Shown here: positions 48,750 to 60,400 of the stretch, one piece after another | Layout of the letters: the number at the start of each line of letters is the position of its first letter | Numbering within the stretch: position 1 is the first letter of the stretch | From: Monomorium pharaonis | Taxonomy: Eukaryota > Arthropoda > Insecta > Hymenoptera > Formicidae | Assembly (NCBI RefSeq): GCF_013373865.1 | Contig: NC_050475.1 | Coordinates: forward strand, 15,873,475-15,937,474 | Direction: 5' to 3' | Length of the DNA: 64,000 nt | Translations under genes and position numbers: made by a program | Notes under the pieces: model-generated | Seen by the model: the letters and a program-made list of their open reading frames with translations, nothing else | Database searches by the model: none | What the model was told of the DNA's origin: nothing

Positions 48750-49020
48750 CACTTGACTCTAAACATTCTTCGCATTCAATAGCAATAAGAGGCATTCAAA
48801 TGAATGCGAATCCTCGAATATTTAAAAATATTCTTTTGTTATTTAATTGTTATCGGATTCAGATGCATACAAGATTTTATCGTTCTATTCTCAATATTGC
48901 ATTGAAAAGTATTGGCCACGATTCAATCCGACATTTTTACAAAGCAGAATTTACGATAAAATCTCATAAATGCAAAACACTATTTTTGAATAAGACATTT
49001 TATGCAGGGTCGGCAGGGTT
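48750..49020. repeat. Dispersed block shared in reverse with 52870-53135
   Basis: Shared words include GCATTCAA, TGTTATCGGATTCAGA, ACAAGATTTTATCG, CTATTCTCAATATTGCA, GATTCAATCCGA and TTTACGATAAAATCT (reverse orientation at 52870-53135). Non-coding; probably the body of one transposon family present in both nests. Confidence 0.6.
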
Positions 49021-49065
49021 GCCAACTTAAATTGAAGCGAAAAATTTGAGCGCATGGTTAACGCC

Positions 49066-49241
49066 ATAGACATAGTAAGTATAGACCGAGTATTTATTGT
49101 ATAAGCGTGATGCATACGAAAAGAAAGACAAAAAGATGTAAGATGAGTTTCTTTCTCTCTCTTACTCATCTTATATCTTTTGTCTTTTTTTTGCATCAAC
49201 GCTTATACAGTGAATGCTCGGTCTATACTTACTATATCTAT
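49066..49241. mobile_element. Hairpin MITE with 10-bp target-site duplication
   Basis: ATAGACATAGTAAGTATAGA at the left is mirrored at the right end, with pairing continuing through CGAG, GTATAAGCG and AAGACAAAAAGATGTAAGAT. It is flanked by a perfect direct repeat GGTTAACGCC (49056-49065 and 49242-49251). Removing it restores the right arm of the surrounding 1.4-kb element. A 9-11 bp duplication is typical of Mutator-like elements. Confidence 0.8.
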
Positions 49242-49334
49242 GGTTAACGCCTTTTCCAACCGGCTTCCCAGTTAACGCCCTTTTTAATCAGCTTCCGAGT
49301 TAACATCCTTTTATTCGAAAGCGACAATATACTG

Positions 49335-51580
49335 CTTTTTCTTGATGATATTTTTCTGGATTTTGTCGGCCAAACTAACATCACCACAAAAAACAATTGC
49401 AAACGCGTGTGGAAATAAAAAAAAATCGAACTGACTAGAAATTAAATGCGTGCACAAAGACAAGCATTATTAAAACTATTTTTTATTATCGTCAATAAAA
49501 AATTAATTATTGTAACTTTAATAATTAATAAATGTAAAATGATTAATTAATCATTCTACTTTTGTCGACATTTTTATAAATATCAGTATGACAAGTACTA
49601 CATAGTAATATTTGTGTGATACAAAAATTTTTTTAAGAAAACAAAGTTAACAATTCGTGAACAATATGAAATGTCGTGCTGATATTTGCAATCCAAATTA
49701 CACATGAAAGAGACGCTGTATACGATAAAATACAGTTTCTGCAATGACAGTTTCTACGATGACAAGATTCGTCAGGGAAAATTTTCGAATAAAAACAAAA
49801 TCTAAACAAGATAATGCTACTTTCAATTTCGAGAAGTAAAAGCGTGCAATTGTAGTAAAAGGAAGTGATTTTATGCATTGAGTGTGCAGAGATAACGTAA
49901 CGATATTTTCATGGACTTTCATAGGCAAACTTTCTAACGATTCTCATCGGAATTAAACATAATTTTATGCATGATAAAAATATAAATCAACGACTTTATT
50001 ATTATGTTCAAACACTAAGTAAAATTATTGTTATGCAAATGATAATTTAAAACACGATTAGAAAGTTTTGATATTATTAGTGATATAAAAACTATAAGAC
50101 GAAAGAGTCGAAAAGAAACGAAAAGTCGAGCGAATATCGGTTGGTACAAATTGCTTTGGATAGAAAACGCCGGCACGAACCTGTAACATGCAGCCTACGT
50201 TACATGCAAGTGTATGCAGTTGCATATCGACAGGCGTAGCCTTGAGTCTCAACGATCAAATTTTCTGTAGAAGTTTTCAAAGATCGCAGGCAAACGAAAA
50301 ATTTCGGTTATGATGTTTGTAGAAGAAAAGTGATGTTGAAGCTCGTGAGTTACGTCACGGATGAGTTAACGCGGTCCACAAAAAAAGGGAACTTATTTGT
50401 GAAACAATTTATCTTGCTTTCATAGATTGACCTTGAAGGATCTCGCAATTTTTTCCAAGTAAGATATTTCGGAAAGCAGCGGTCCAAGGTACTTCAATGT
50501 TTTATTTAGAAATTTTGTAAAGATAGCGAAATAAATTAAAAAATTTGTCACAGTTCCATATATGAAAAAATAAAATATCTGTATTAAATTTTTTAAGTGG
50601 ATCTGAGCATTGATCGCAATTTGAATTTGAACTTCTTTGAGGTCAAGAGTTCTAACATTAAATTAAGAATAGTGTACATTTAGTACAATTTACATAGTTT
50701 GAAAATGTTAAAAATTTCGCTATAAATGCACATCTGAAAATAACTGGACAGTCAAAATTATCATATAAGACATCTAATTGGTTGCTAAAATGTCGCACCT
50801 TTTAACAGCCTTGCTCATTATATTTAAGCGTCTTACATAATTTTAATGATGACCCAACAAAATGATTTTTAAGTCAGTATCTAGCTAAATTTTTAGACAC
50901 TTGAGCAAAATTATTCTTTTCGTGCACTTTATAACAAATTATATACTGTTTCCAAAGAATTACAGGAAATGAGAAGGATATTGAGAGTAAAATAAAAAGA
51001 ATAAGACTTTCTAAAACAGAAGTGCTCTCCAATGCAATATGTTTTAAATGTTGCAACGTTGTTACGGTCTACTTTCAGTTCAGCACAATATGGCATTCTT
51101 CGATATTTCGTGGACACGGCTCGACAGTGATTAACATAATAAACGCAATAATGACGCAAGATGAAATAATTTCATAGGATTCTAAGATTTTGACGATAAT
51201 AAATGGATAACGCGTATGCAGCTAGACGTGGAAAATATGTTATTACTACTGGCACACACGTATGACGAAATATCATCGAAATCAACAGATAGAAAAAGCA
51301 TTAATAACATGTACTTAGATTACGTCAACAGAACGTCGTTATGTCGACTGGTTAGACGTGAACTTTCATGCTCAATCACTGTGTCCTGCGATGATGTAGA
51401 CCCGCGAAGATCTAATGCAGGTATACACGTACATTCGCGTGTGCAATCTCGGCTGCGGAGTCACACGGTTGGAATCTCGAGAGCCGGAGCTGCAAGCGTA
51501 TATTCCACGTCTGCAGTGCAATTTCCTTTCACAATTCTTTCGTATTTATAATATAAAAAAGAAAAGACGATCTCCTGCCA
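49335..51580. other. Intergenic stretch, no gene recognised
   Basis: AT-rich with an isolated arm of the 24.9-kb MITE family at about 50826-50900. Frames at 50929-51159 and 51216-51633 show no domain and no splice structure. Confidence 0.45.
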
Positions 51581-52350
51581 ATTATCTCTTATTGTCGGCT
51601 TTATCGTCGACTGTCTCTCGTGAAATTCGATAATCGCGCGACAATTGGCCCGTTGATCCCGACGAAGAATGGGTCTTTGTACGAGCGACGGCGGCGGCGT
51701 CGGCCGTGCACGCGATATATAATACGTAACTGTACGCGGTCGTCAGTGAAAGCGCCGGACTAGTCGATGCAATAGAGTGACCCTGACATATTTCGCAACG
51801 CGCCTTGGAAGTCATTTTCCAGGCGCAATTTGTAATGTGAGGAGGCACGAGTGCGCCAATCCCCCGTGATCCTCTTTTGATCGCGCGAAGAAGAGACGCT
51901 TCCTGATTTCCTCACCGTCGCCAAACCCATGTGATTTTCTACGCACGGCGGTGCCTTCTCTCACGCCGCCGACGCCCGCCGCCGCCGTTGCTTTGACGAT
52001 TTCCGCGAAGCCTTTCTCCCCGTATTGCGGCACAATGAATGGACTCGGACGTTCTGCCGTTTACATATATAACATCGCGCGCCGCGTGACAACGTGTCGG
52101 CGCAACGTTATGTCATAGATAACGAGCACGTCAAGTTGGTACTTCGTGAAGCAATAGTTGGAAGTTCGCATGGTGGTTCGCATGACTCGCTTTTGATCTC
52201 GACGGTACCCGCTTAGACCGGCCAGAAGAATGACTGGAATTTACGTTGGAGCTTCTGCGAAGAGTATATCGCGTGAACGGTGGTCGCTGATGACGGACCT
52301 TGAGAACTCGCACGTAGACATCCCGCGCGGATAATTTATTTTACGTGTTG
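51580..52350. other. CpG-rich island with embedded core promoter
   Basis: High CG-dinucleotide density (51.64-52.33 kb), no transposon ends, and a TATA/initiator pair at 51716-51747. The open frames here are by-products of GC content. Likely a promoter plus 5'UTR region; target transcript unknown. Confidence 0.45.
51716..51747 (+). promoter_or_regulatory. TATA-plus-initiator core promoter
   Basis: TATATAATA from 51716 and initiator GTCAGTG with its A at 51745, 29 bases from the first T, within a CpG-rich island. It points towards gene C, whose ATG is 5.7 kb downstream. A 5'UTR exon spliced to gene C is possible but not shown. Confidence 0.45.
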
Positions 52351-53058
52351 CGTGTACAAACGCGAATGCTGGCAGATAATAAACCTTCGACCGTTGACAA
52401 TAAAGCAATTTAATATATTTTTACTATCCATATACTAATTTAAATCTCTTTTTTTATGATACAATAATATAAATAAATTCTATGAGCATTGTATTATAAA
52501 TCAGTATCACTCTTAATATCTTCTCCGCATAATTCGTAACTTGATCCGAGAACAGTCAAATTAGCTTTTTTGCGTAAACAATTTACTCAACTATTTATAT
52601 ATATATACATATAATATAGCCCACCAAGCACAGTAATGTAACATATATATCTCATAATATCAAGTATCACGAGGTAACGCGTTATATAGCGTTATGTAAC
52701 ATACGTGTACGTTACATGTACTACAGAATGTCAGCAACAAAATTATATCTCTGATCTATTTAAGACATGTAACAGAATGCTTTAAATATTATATTTATGA
52801 CATGTAAATGTGCTAATATAGCAATGTAATATATATGTTTCAAATATATAACGCTGTATAAAATATCTTATTCAAAAATAGTGTTTTGCATTTACAAGAT
52901 TTTATCGTGAATTCTGCTTTGCAAAAATCTCAGATTGGATCGTGGCCAATATGTATCAGTGCGATATTGAGAATAGAACCATGAAATCTCGTATGCCTCT
53001 GAATCCGATAACAATTAGCAGAAGAAGTGAATCTTTTTTAATGCGAAGGTTCGCATTT

Positions 53059-53190
53059 ATTTGAATCCTTCTTATTTCTTGTGATTGAATGCGAAGAATT
53101 TAAAAGATATTTAGAAGATATTCAATTCAATTTTTTTTTATGTATCTTCTGAATTCTTTGCATTCAATCGCAATAAGAAGCATTCAAATC
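53059..53190. repeat. Inverted repeat within the 52.6-53.7 kb nest
   Basis: TTTGAATCCTTCTTATT with GATTGAATGCGAAGAATT at the left mirrors AATTCTTTGCATTCAATC with AATAAGAAGCATTCAAAT at the right. Confidence 0.65.
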
Positions 53191-53306
53191 TTTTAAATAT
53201 CTTCTGAATTCTGCTTTTTAACAAAATGTCAATATTTTTTAATTTTTTTTAATCCGACGTTTTATGCAGGGAAGATGTGTAGACTTCGAATTACATGCAA
53301 TGTTGC

Positions 53307-53464
53307 CAGATTTGATGATTCGATACCGAGCTGCGGCTGTGAAGGGAAAGAAGATCTAAAGGCAAACGCGATATTACAGACTCAGTGAGCGCTCATATAT
53401 GATCCTTGCCTTTTATTCTTCTTCCCCTCCACACCTGCAGCTCGGTGTCAAACCCTCAAATCTG
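53307..53464. mobile_element. GC-richer palindromic MITE nested in the 52.6-53.7 kb element
   Basis: Left arm CAGATTTGATGATTCGATAC, CGAGCTGC and AAAGGCAA; right arm reversed CAGATTTGAGGGTTTGACAC, CGAGCTGC and AAAGGCAA. About 59-bp arms around a 40-bp centre, more GC-rich than the surrounding DNA. Confidence 0.75.
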
Positions 53465-53963
53465 TCGATACTGATTACATGTATATTTCAAATACATAAT
53501 AAGTAATGTTTATTTATTTATGTTGAACTTATAGATTTTTTAGTATCAGCAGTATTTTCGAAGCATATAACCACAGCAGTATAATTAAACCCATACTGAT
53601 AGCTTTATACGTACATGTGTTACTTGCTACGTAACGCGTTATCTCATGATACTTTTAATATTATGTACATGAGATGTATATGTAATATTACTGTGTTTGC
53701 TGAGAATATTATTTAAAAAGGTAAAAAAAATTTATAAACAAAAAATTTTTCACGATTTTACAAGATGACGTTTTTAATAATTGTTATGAGTCATATACAT
53801 GACAAATAAGAATTACAATTTTGTTTCTTTGTAGCTCTCAAAATTATGTAACATTTACATCGCATCCACATAACGATGTTACATAACACTGTTTTTTCTA
53901 TGCAATCCTTTCTGTTATGTATCAGTTATGTGTTGGTTTGCTGGGAGGATGTCTCAAAACATG

Positions 53964-54329
53964 TGAGTCAATGCTCGTAAAAAAGTAGAAGGGAGATCGA
54001 CATGAACATAAAAGTCCAATATTGTCTTGGGTTAAATCCACCAATAATCGAGATATTAACATATGGAATCTGCAAATAATCTAATTAATTTCTATCGTAA
54101 TTGTGAATAGTAAATTAATAAAAGCTTATATATACATTCACGATAAATTTTTTCTTCCGTATTATGACTCAAGCGGATCGAGCTCTTTCCTCGGCGCACT
54201 CTTATTCGTATAATTAAAAAAATTAATATCTCAATTATTGATGGACCTAATCTAAGACCTAACCCAAGACAATATTGGACTTTTATGTTTATTTCGATCT
54301 CTTTTATCCTTTTACGAGTGTTGACTGAA
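53964..54329. mobile_element. MITE related to 45357-45748, copy 2
   Basis: Shares GAACATAAAAGTCCAATATT and CTTGGGTTA with copy 1 at the left, and mirrored AACCCAAGACAATATTGGAC at the right. Its outer ends differ (TGAGTCAATGCTCGTAAAA, reversed TCAGTCAACACTCGTAAAA), so either the termini diverged or copy 1's inner module was captured by another element. Confidence 0.6.
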
Positions 54330-54359
54330 TTATTAATAAATAAAATTGGTCAATCAGAC

Positions 54360-57300
54360 GGCGCGCGGCCGGAATTATGCAGAAGCGTAGCATGCCATGG
54401 GACTTCAGATTCCCTTAAAATTTTATTTTAATTTTTTATATTAATAAATAAATAAAGAAATTTGAGCCAAAATTGGTAAAGGAACTTTTGGTTTAAAAGT
54501 TCACCCCTTTTCACTTTATAAAATAAAAATAATTTATTCGGGAATACCCTGTATATAATTTATTTAAGAGTAATATATTTACACTCTTCATTTTTTAAGA
54601 AAAGTAAGGAAAAAGGAAAAAAAAGCAGATATCTCGATCTTTTGACGGTATTCTTGGAAAATTTATATTGTGGCTTCTCTCTTGATTAAAATTTGTACTG
54701 TAGTTGCTTCCTTGATTAAAATTTATATTGTTAGCTACTCTACGAAGAGTATATATCGTGTGAGCAGTCAACTATTGTACCGTAGGAAAACTACTGTATC
54801 GTAGGAAAACTACTAAACTTAATTTTTTCGCTGCTGAAGCGTAGAAACCTCTCAGGTTATTACTCTCGGGTTATAATCACTGACTAATACCTCGCGCTGA
54901 ACAACCGAGAAGTAGATTCCGGAATTTTCGGGCCGGGGAAATTGAACATAAAGATCTGTACGTTACGTCTCAATGATGAACACAAGTAAAAGATAGAGAT
55001 GTAGAGTAGCGTGGTGTCACGAGACAGAAGAAATAAGACAATCGCAATAGCGGAAAAGAAAGCTAGCTCGACGAACACATTTGCCAATTAAAAAATTATT
55101 TCCCCCGCTAATTACCCAGAGCTGCTGGAAGCGCAGCGAATCTCTAATCTCGTATCCTCGACTGTAATGACTACGTGTACGACGACGACCTCTACTTCTT
55201 GCGGTAGACCACTCGCGTGGCCTCGGCGAGGATGTACTAACAGTCGTTTAACCCCGGCGGCGCGGCGCGGCGGAAAGCGAATTGCCCGAGGTCGCCGGCT
55301 AGAAAAGACATGTTGTGCGTCAGCTACGCCATCGCCGCGACCGGCATCGCACCGTGCGAGCGAAACAGTATCGCGCGGCAGACTCGCGCGGGAGACTGCA
55401 GCTGCATCTTTCACCGCCGGCCACGGGGTTTCGTGCTCGAGCGGCGCGTGAGAGGCGAGACTCGGTATCCGCGAGCGGTGCGCGCGATTGTGATACGTAC
55501 GAACGGAAAGAACAGACGCAGAAAGACAGACGCCCGTTCTTCATTTAAACAAACGCTCGTCGCCGGCGAACACCATCGCGCATCGTCCTTTTCCTCCTCC
55601 GCGCGCGTTCAATTATATTTGATATGTGCGTGTGTGCCAGATCTATCTAGATTACATATGTGTGCGCGATATCGCTCGCCTTCAGTGGCCGGCGCGATCT
55701 GCCTTCGAACGAGTGCGAGAAGCTAATGAGTGTTGTCTGAGAAAACAGATATAGCGATCTGTCGAGAAAAAGGAATAATAGCGCGACGCTGATGTAACCG
55801 TGTGTCTTAAACAAGCAAACGGATCGGACTCTCGTTGCGTAACGCCGGTTTTTTATCGACGAAAAGGAGGAGAAAAAAAAAAAAAACCGGATGCAGATCG
55901 CGCGAGCGCGCGCCAAATGACGGATGCCCCGGCCGCGGGAATGGCGTTCTTTGCGGAATTAACGTAGATGGATTTTAATTATACGCGCGCGCGATTCCGA
56001 GAAAATGACCAGCGTTGAAACGGCAACGGTCGGCGACGGCGGTAGCGGATGTAGCCGCAGGTGTAGAATATCGCCGATCGGATATTGGCTTCGTTGAGGC
56101 TGAAGGAGGCGTAGCTACAGTGTTAATACGCGCGCACCGACAGGAAAACCGCATTAATACGCAGAGCCACTTGCGTTCGCCGCGCGCCGTATTGCGACAT
56201 AGGAAAGAGACACTCTGGGAAAAATTTTTTGATCGTTTTTCTCATAATTAAACAACCTAATATTTTGGTTAATGCCACTTAATTAAAAATTATCCTCGCG
56301 TAACTGGATACCGACGGAATTAGTTGAGGGATTTGAATAGTATAACTTAAAAAATCTTTAAAACAAATAGAATACTTAATTGCAATTTTTAGTTACACAG
56401 GATTAATTTGAAAAAATAAACCTAGAGTTACGAGCAATCTAAATAATTTGATTACTTAATCGTGGGTCCTAAAGTGAGTTATAACCGTACCCTTTTCTTT
56501 CCCAGAGCAAGCTTTTACATGGGAGATGTGGTTTAAAATACTTACAAATAATTCGCCAGAGTCCACGTAACGGATTAATTTCTTTACTTTTCAAGGTTGA
56601 TACGATTGATAAGAGCAGCGTTGAGAGATACATGTTTTATCGTATGGTAATTTATTGATGTTACTCTATCGCATTGGATGATAAGATCATCTTCGGAAAC
56701 TGCGCAGTTCACATCACCTTCGGTATCTGTTTGCGCCATCGATATTTTATAATTCGAACGTTAATCTGCGAACGAATGTCATTCTCCTGAACTTTTTTTT
56801 AGCTAATAAAACAGTATTGTGTGAGACCGTTGCAGATATTAGCATACGAGAAAGGCAACTTTTTTTCCTTTCCTACATCGTATTTATTCGCATGATTCAT
56901 CGTAGGTTGTAGGAAGCGTGAATCACATCATGTTTTGAACTTCGTTCTACTGATGACAATTAGACGTAATCAGTTTTGCCTCACGTTTATGAGACTCAAG
57001 GATCTTGTTGCTGTAACTGCGTGACATTTAAGAAATCTTCATCCAAGGACAATTTATTCGTGGTCAATATTGGTCGTAGAAATAGAAAAATATCAGTTAT
57101 TAGTCAGCACCATGAAAGGAAAGCCTTTCGACAAATCATTGTTTGCTATATCATGTGCACATGCATCGGTCGCTCGCGGACACGCACAACACGACACGCA
57201 CATGCACGCACACATATCAGCGCAGGTACATTTATCTACTCGCGTACATAGGCGTACATAAATATCAGTGGAAAGGGGTTATCTGGTAAAGCTGGAGACA

Positions 57301-57445
57301 GACGGCCAATAGTTGTGCGAGCGACCGCGCGAATCACGACTGATTGACCGCGCGATTTTGCTCTTTTGCAAACGAGTGCCGATCGAGAAACCCAAAGATC
57401 GCGTAGACATTAAATGAAATAGATCATCGGTCTATCTGCGCTATC
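54360..57445. other. Upstream region of gene C, with a CpG-rich island at 55.12-56.20 kb
   Basis: Starts with a probable transposon end (TTCGGGAATACCCTGTATAT near 54.55 kb). 55.12-56.20 kb is very rich in CG dinucleotides (GCGGCGCGGCGCGG, GCGCGCGCG runs) and carries overlapping frames on both strands without domains. It is best read as a promoter or 5'UTR island for gene C. 56.2-57.3 kb is ordinary intergenic DNA. Confidence 0.4.
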
Positions 57446-60400
57446 ATGCCGCAGGGCAACCAGAGGAGCAGCGTCGAGTCGAGGACCCCGACGAAGGACC
57501 ACGATCCTTTAACCGGAAGTGACTCGAAGAATCAACTAACCCTCGACAGGCAAAAGTCCGATGTCAAGGAGCAGAAAGATCTAGAGACTTACAAAGATTG
57601 TACCGACGAAATGCCCGAACTCAAGAACGATCCGCAGGAGTATGACGAGGATGAGCTGGAAGTCACTTTGGATCTGTGCGAACCACCGCCGGAAGTCAAG
57701 GAGTACGCCAGAAGAGAATTAGGCGAGACCGAGGAGGTCAAATGTCAGACGCTGCAAGAGTTTCGCGACATGATTTACGGTATGATTTATAGTACTAATT
57801 TCAAATAACTCCAGTTAGAATAGTCTGAATTGAATGTGATCGTCAACAGGAAGTGTTGATATTATATGAAGTTGTCAGTGCGACACGAATTTTAGCGAAA
57901 AAACAAAGTTTTACAGTCAATTTAATTGTCGATAAAATTTTATGTTAACAATGATGCTGATATTTAAAAACACATACATAAATGTATTTTTATCGTTATA
58001 AAATCGAGATATTTCTTCCTTTTGACAGATATATATATATATATATATATATAGAAAGAGAGAGAGGAAACGCATCGAATTTGGAACACCACTTTGTTTT
58101 TAGACAATATTTCTTAAATAATAGTTAGAAAAACAATGTTGAGAACATGAATACAAATTAGAAAGTATCTTCTATTAAATGGTAATTTTTATAATACTGT
58201 TTTGTATTTTTTTTATAATTAATGTTTTTGATGCATGCCAAAAAGGGCATCTGACGAAATTGAGGCTTAATTTGGAATCTGTATAAGATCGAAGTGTTAT
58301 TGTTACATTTTATTGATTTATATTGCATCTTATTATGATTATGTAGTTCTATAGACTCAATATTATTTCGTTAGGCTTGCTTAACAGACAAAATCGTGCA
58401 AATATAACTCTCGCTTTTGACGAATTTGTTTTTATCAGATTTCATATACAAAAGGATATAAATATATGAAATATGGGTTTTTATTTCTTTAATTGACTAA
58501 GCAGATCATATTTTTATTGGTATTTGTATGGTGTGATATTTCCAAGAAATAAAGAAGTTTGTAATTCTTTTGCTTGCAGAGGCAGGCGAGTGTTTGCCTC
58601 ACAGGATGGACGACGAATTTCTCATCAGATTTCTTCGTGCCAGGAACTTTAATATAAAGAGCGCACATAAGCTGGTGAGTTATATATGTATTGACATTGA
58701 CAATGACATTTGCAATCAAGTAGACAGTTTAAATCGATGAAAGAAGCGTACGCTTTTATTATTAAAAGTATGCTTGTGTAATGTGCTTTTTGTCATGTAC
58801 AGTAGATGATAAGAATTTATCATACCAAAATAGAATTTAAGCTACAAGTAAAAGAAAATACGTATGTAAAATTACATTTAAACACTTTATTCAGTATAGC
58901 TGTTAGTGGAAAAAATTTATCAAAACTATACAAAACTACAAAAATTATAAAGTCTAAACACATATTAATATTTATATTTTAATGAGCTATTTTATAAAAA
59001 AGTCTTATAATGAATATTGTTATGTAAGAAGAACTTATTATGGCTGAAATAACAAATTAATTTACAACAGTTTACTACAATTTTCTGGAGTGATATTTCT
59101 ATTTGACGTATTTGATTTGATAACACCACGTTAACGAGTGGCATCATGTTGCAAAAAATTAAATGCAAAAAATTAACGAAGAATCTTGATAAATTTAATT
59201 ATACGTATAGATTATCTACTGACTTACAGTATATATAAAATCTAAACCTAATTACGTAAATAAAAATAAAGCTTTTAAGAAATTAACTGTTATGCAGTGC
59301 TTTATTATTAAATCCGCGTTTTTAGTGTCGTAGATATTCTTATTAAATAAATTAGTTATAAAACAGTTAGATAAAAGTTTTATATCGCTAAATCAAATAT
59401 TTAAATAAATAAAATTACCGTTACAGTTGTTAAACTTTGATCTAGTCATAAAAATATCTATGAGTATTGAAATGATGTAAACATAACACAATTGTTTGTA
59501 GAATCATTGGTATTGCAAAAAAAGTTTAATAATAAAACTCTTTTAATAAACAAAAAAAAAGAATTATTTAAAAATACGTACATGTAATTTATTTAGAGAG
59601 AATATAAAATAACTTGTTGTTTACAACTTTTCTGTATGCTATTTTAAGCTCGTAAAATTTTTAATAAATGTATATAAATAATCTTCTCTATCAAATTTAG
59701 CGTTATTCAGAATTTAAGAAATTATTTTTAACAACAAATTAAAAATTTGTATTACTCATATATTATTACTTAATCATATATTTTTAACTAATTATGTCAA
59801 TTGTGTACTATTATAAAATTAGTTTATTATTAGATTAATAATATTATTAGATTTTGCTCAAATTTCTAATGAATTTCTCGCTTGTTTTACGAGATATATA
59901 GAATTAATTTATTATTTCATATAGAAAACGAGTCAAATATTTAAATATATTATGCAAATAAGTGATATATATCTTTTTCTTTAAGTGTGCCATAAGGAAT
60001 TCCAATCAATGTTTTTTTTTATTTTTTAAAGAATGGCACACATTCAGGATTATTAGCGAGGGTATTCAGAAAAATAAGAAAGTTTTATTACACACAGCAG
60101 TTATGTTCAATCAAGTCAATATAATCGCAGCGACAATTTGAATCTACACTTTGTTTACTTCTGTTTCTAATCTTATTAAGACTAAAATAAGTCAAATTGA
60201 TTTAATCATGACATATCTGTCCTTTTCTTTTTTATACTTTTATTATCTTTCATTATCTTGTATTATTTTGAATTGCTCTGTGTAATCTAACCTAAAGTAG
60301 ATTTTCGCAAAGTCGTGGATATAATTAAATAATGATTGTTTGTTTAAGAATATGTTTGTTTATAAGAGATAATTTTTTTAACGAATATTTATATACAGAT

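Larger units (their letters stand above)
47958..49334. mobile_element. 1.4-kb inverted-repeat element hosting two nested MITEs
   Basis: The left arm from 47958 (TCGCTTCCGAATAAAAGGAC, TTAACTCGGAAACCGATTG, AGCCGGTTGAAAAAGG, TTTTTTCGCTTCACTTTAAG) is mirrored from 49334 backwards (TCGCTTTCGAATAAAAGGAT, TTAACTCGGAAGCTGATTAA). The right arm is interrupted by a hairpin MITE (49066-49241) and the interior by a TTAA-flanked copy (48240-48729). The remaining interior (48750-49020) recurs in reverse at about 52870-53135. Confidence 0.65.
52619..53703. mobile_element. 1.1-kb inverted-repeat element with AGCACAGTAATGTAAC termini
   Basis: The left end GCACAGTAATGTAACATATA then TCTCATAATAT and AGGTAACGCGTTA is mirrored at the right (TAACGCGTTATCTCATGATA then ACATGAGATGTATATGTAAT and ACTGTGTTTGCTGAG). 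The interior includes the block shared with 48750-49020, a palindrome at 53059-53190 and another at 53307-53464. A further CCCAGCAAACCAACAC end at 53930-53945 could be an alternative right terminus. Non-coding nest. Confidence 0.6.

Noticed and set aside
55112..55726. Overlapping 74-138 codon frames on both strands
   Set aside because: They overlap in several frames in very CG-rich DNA, have no domain and no splice context; long frames are expected there by composition.
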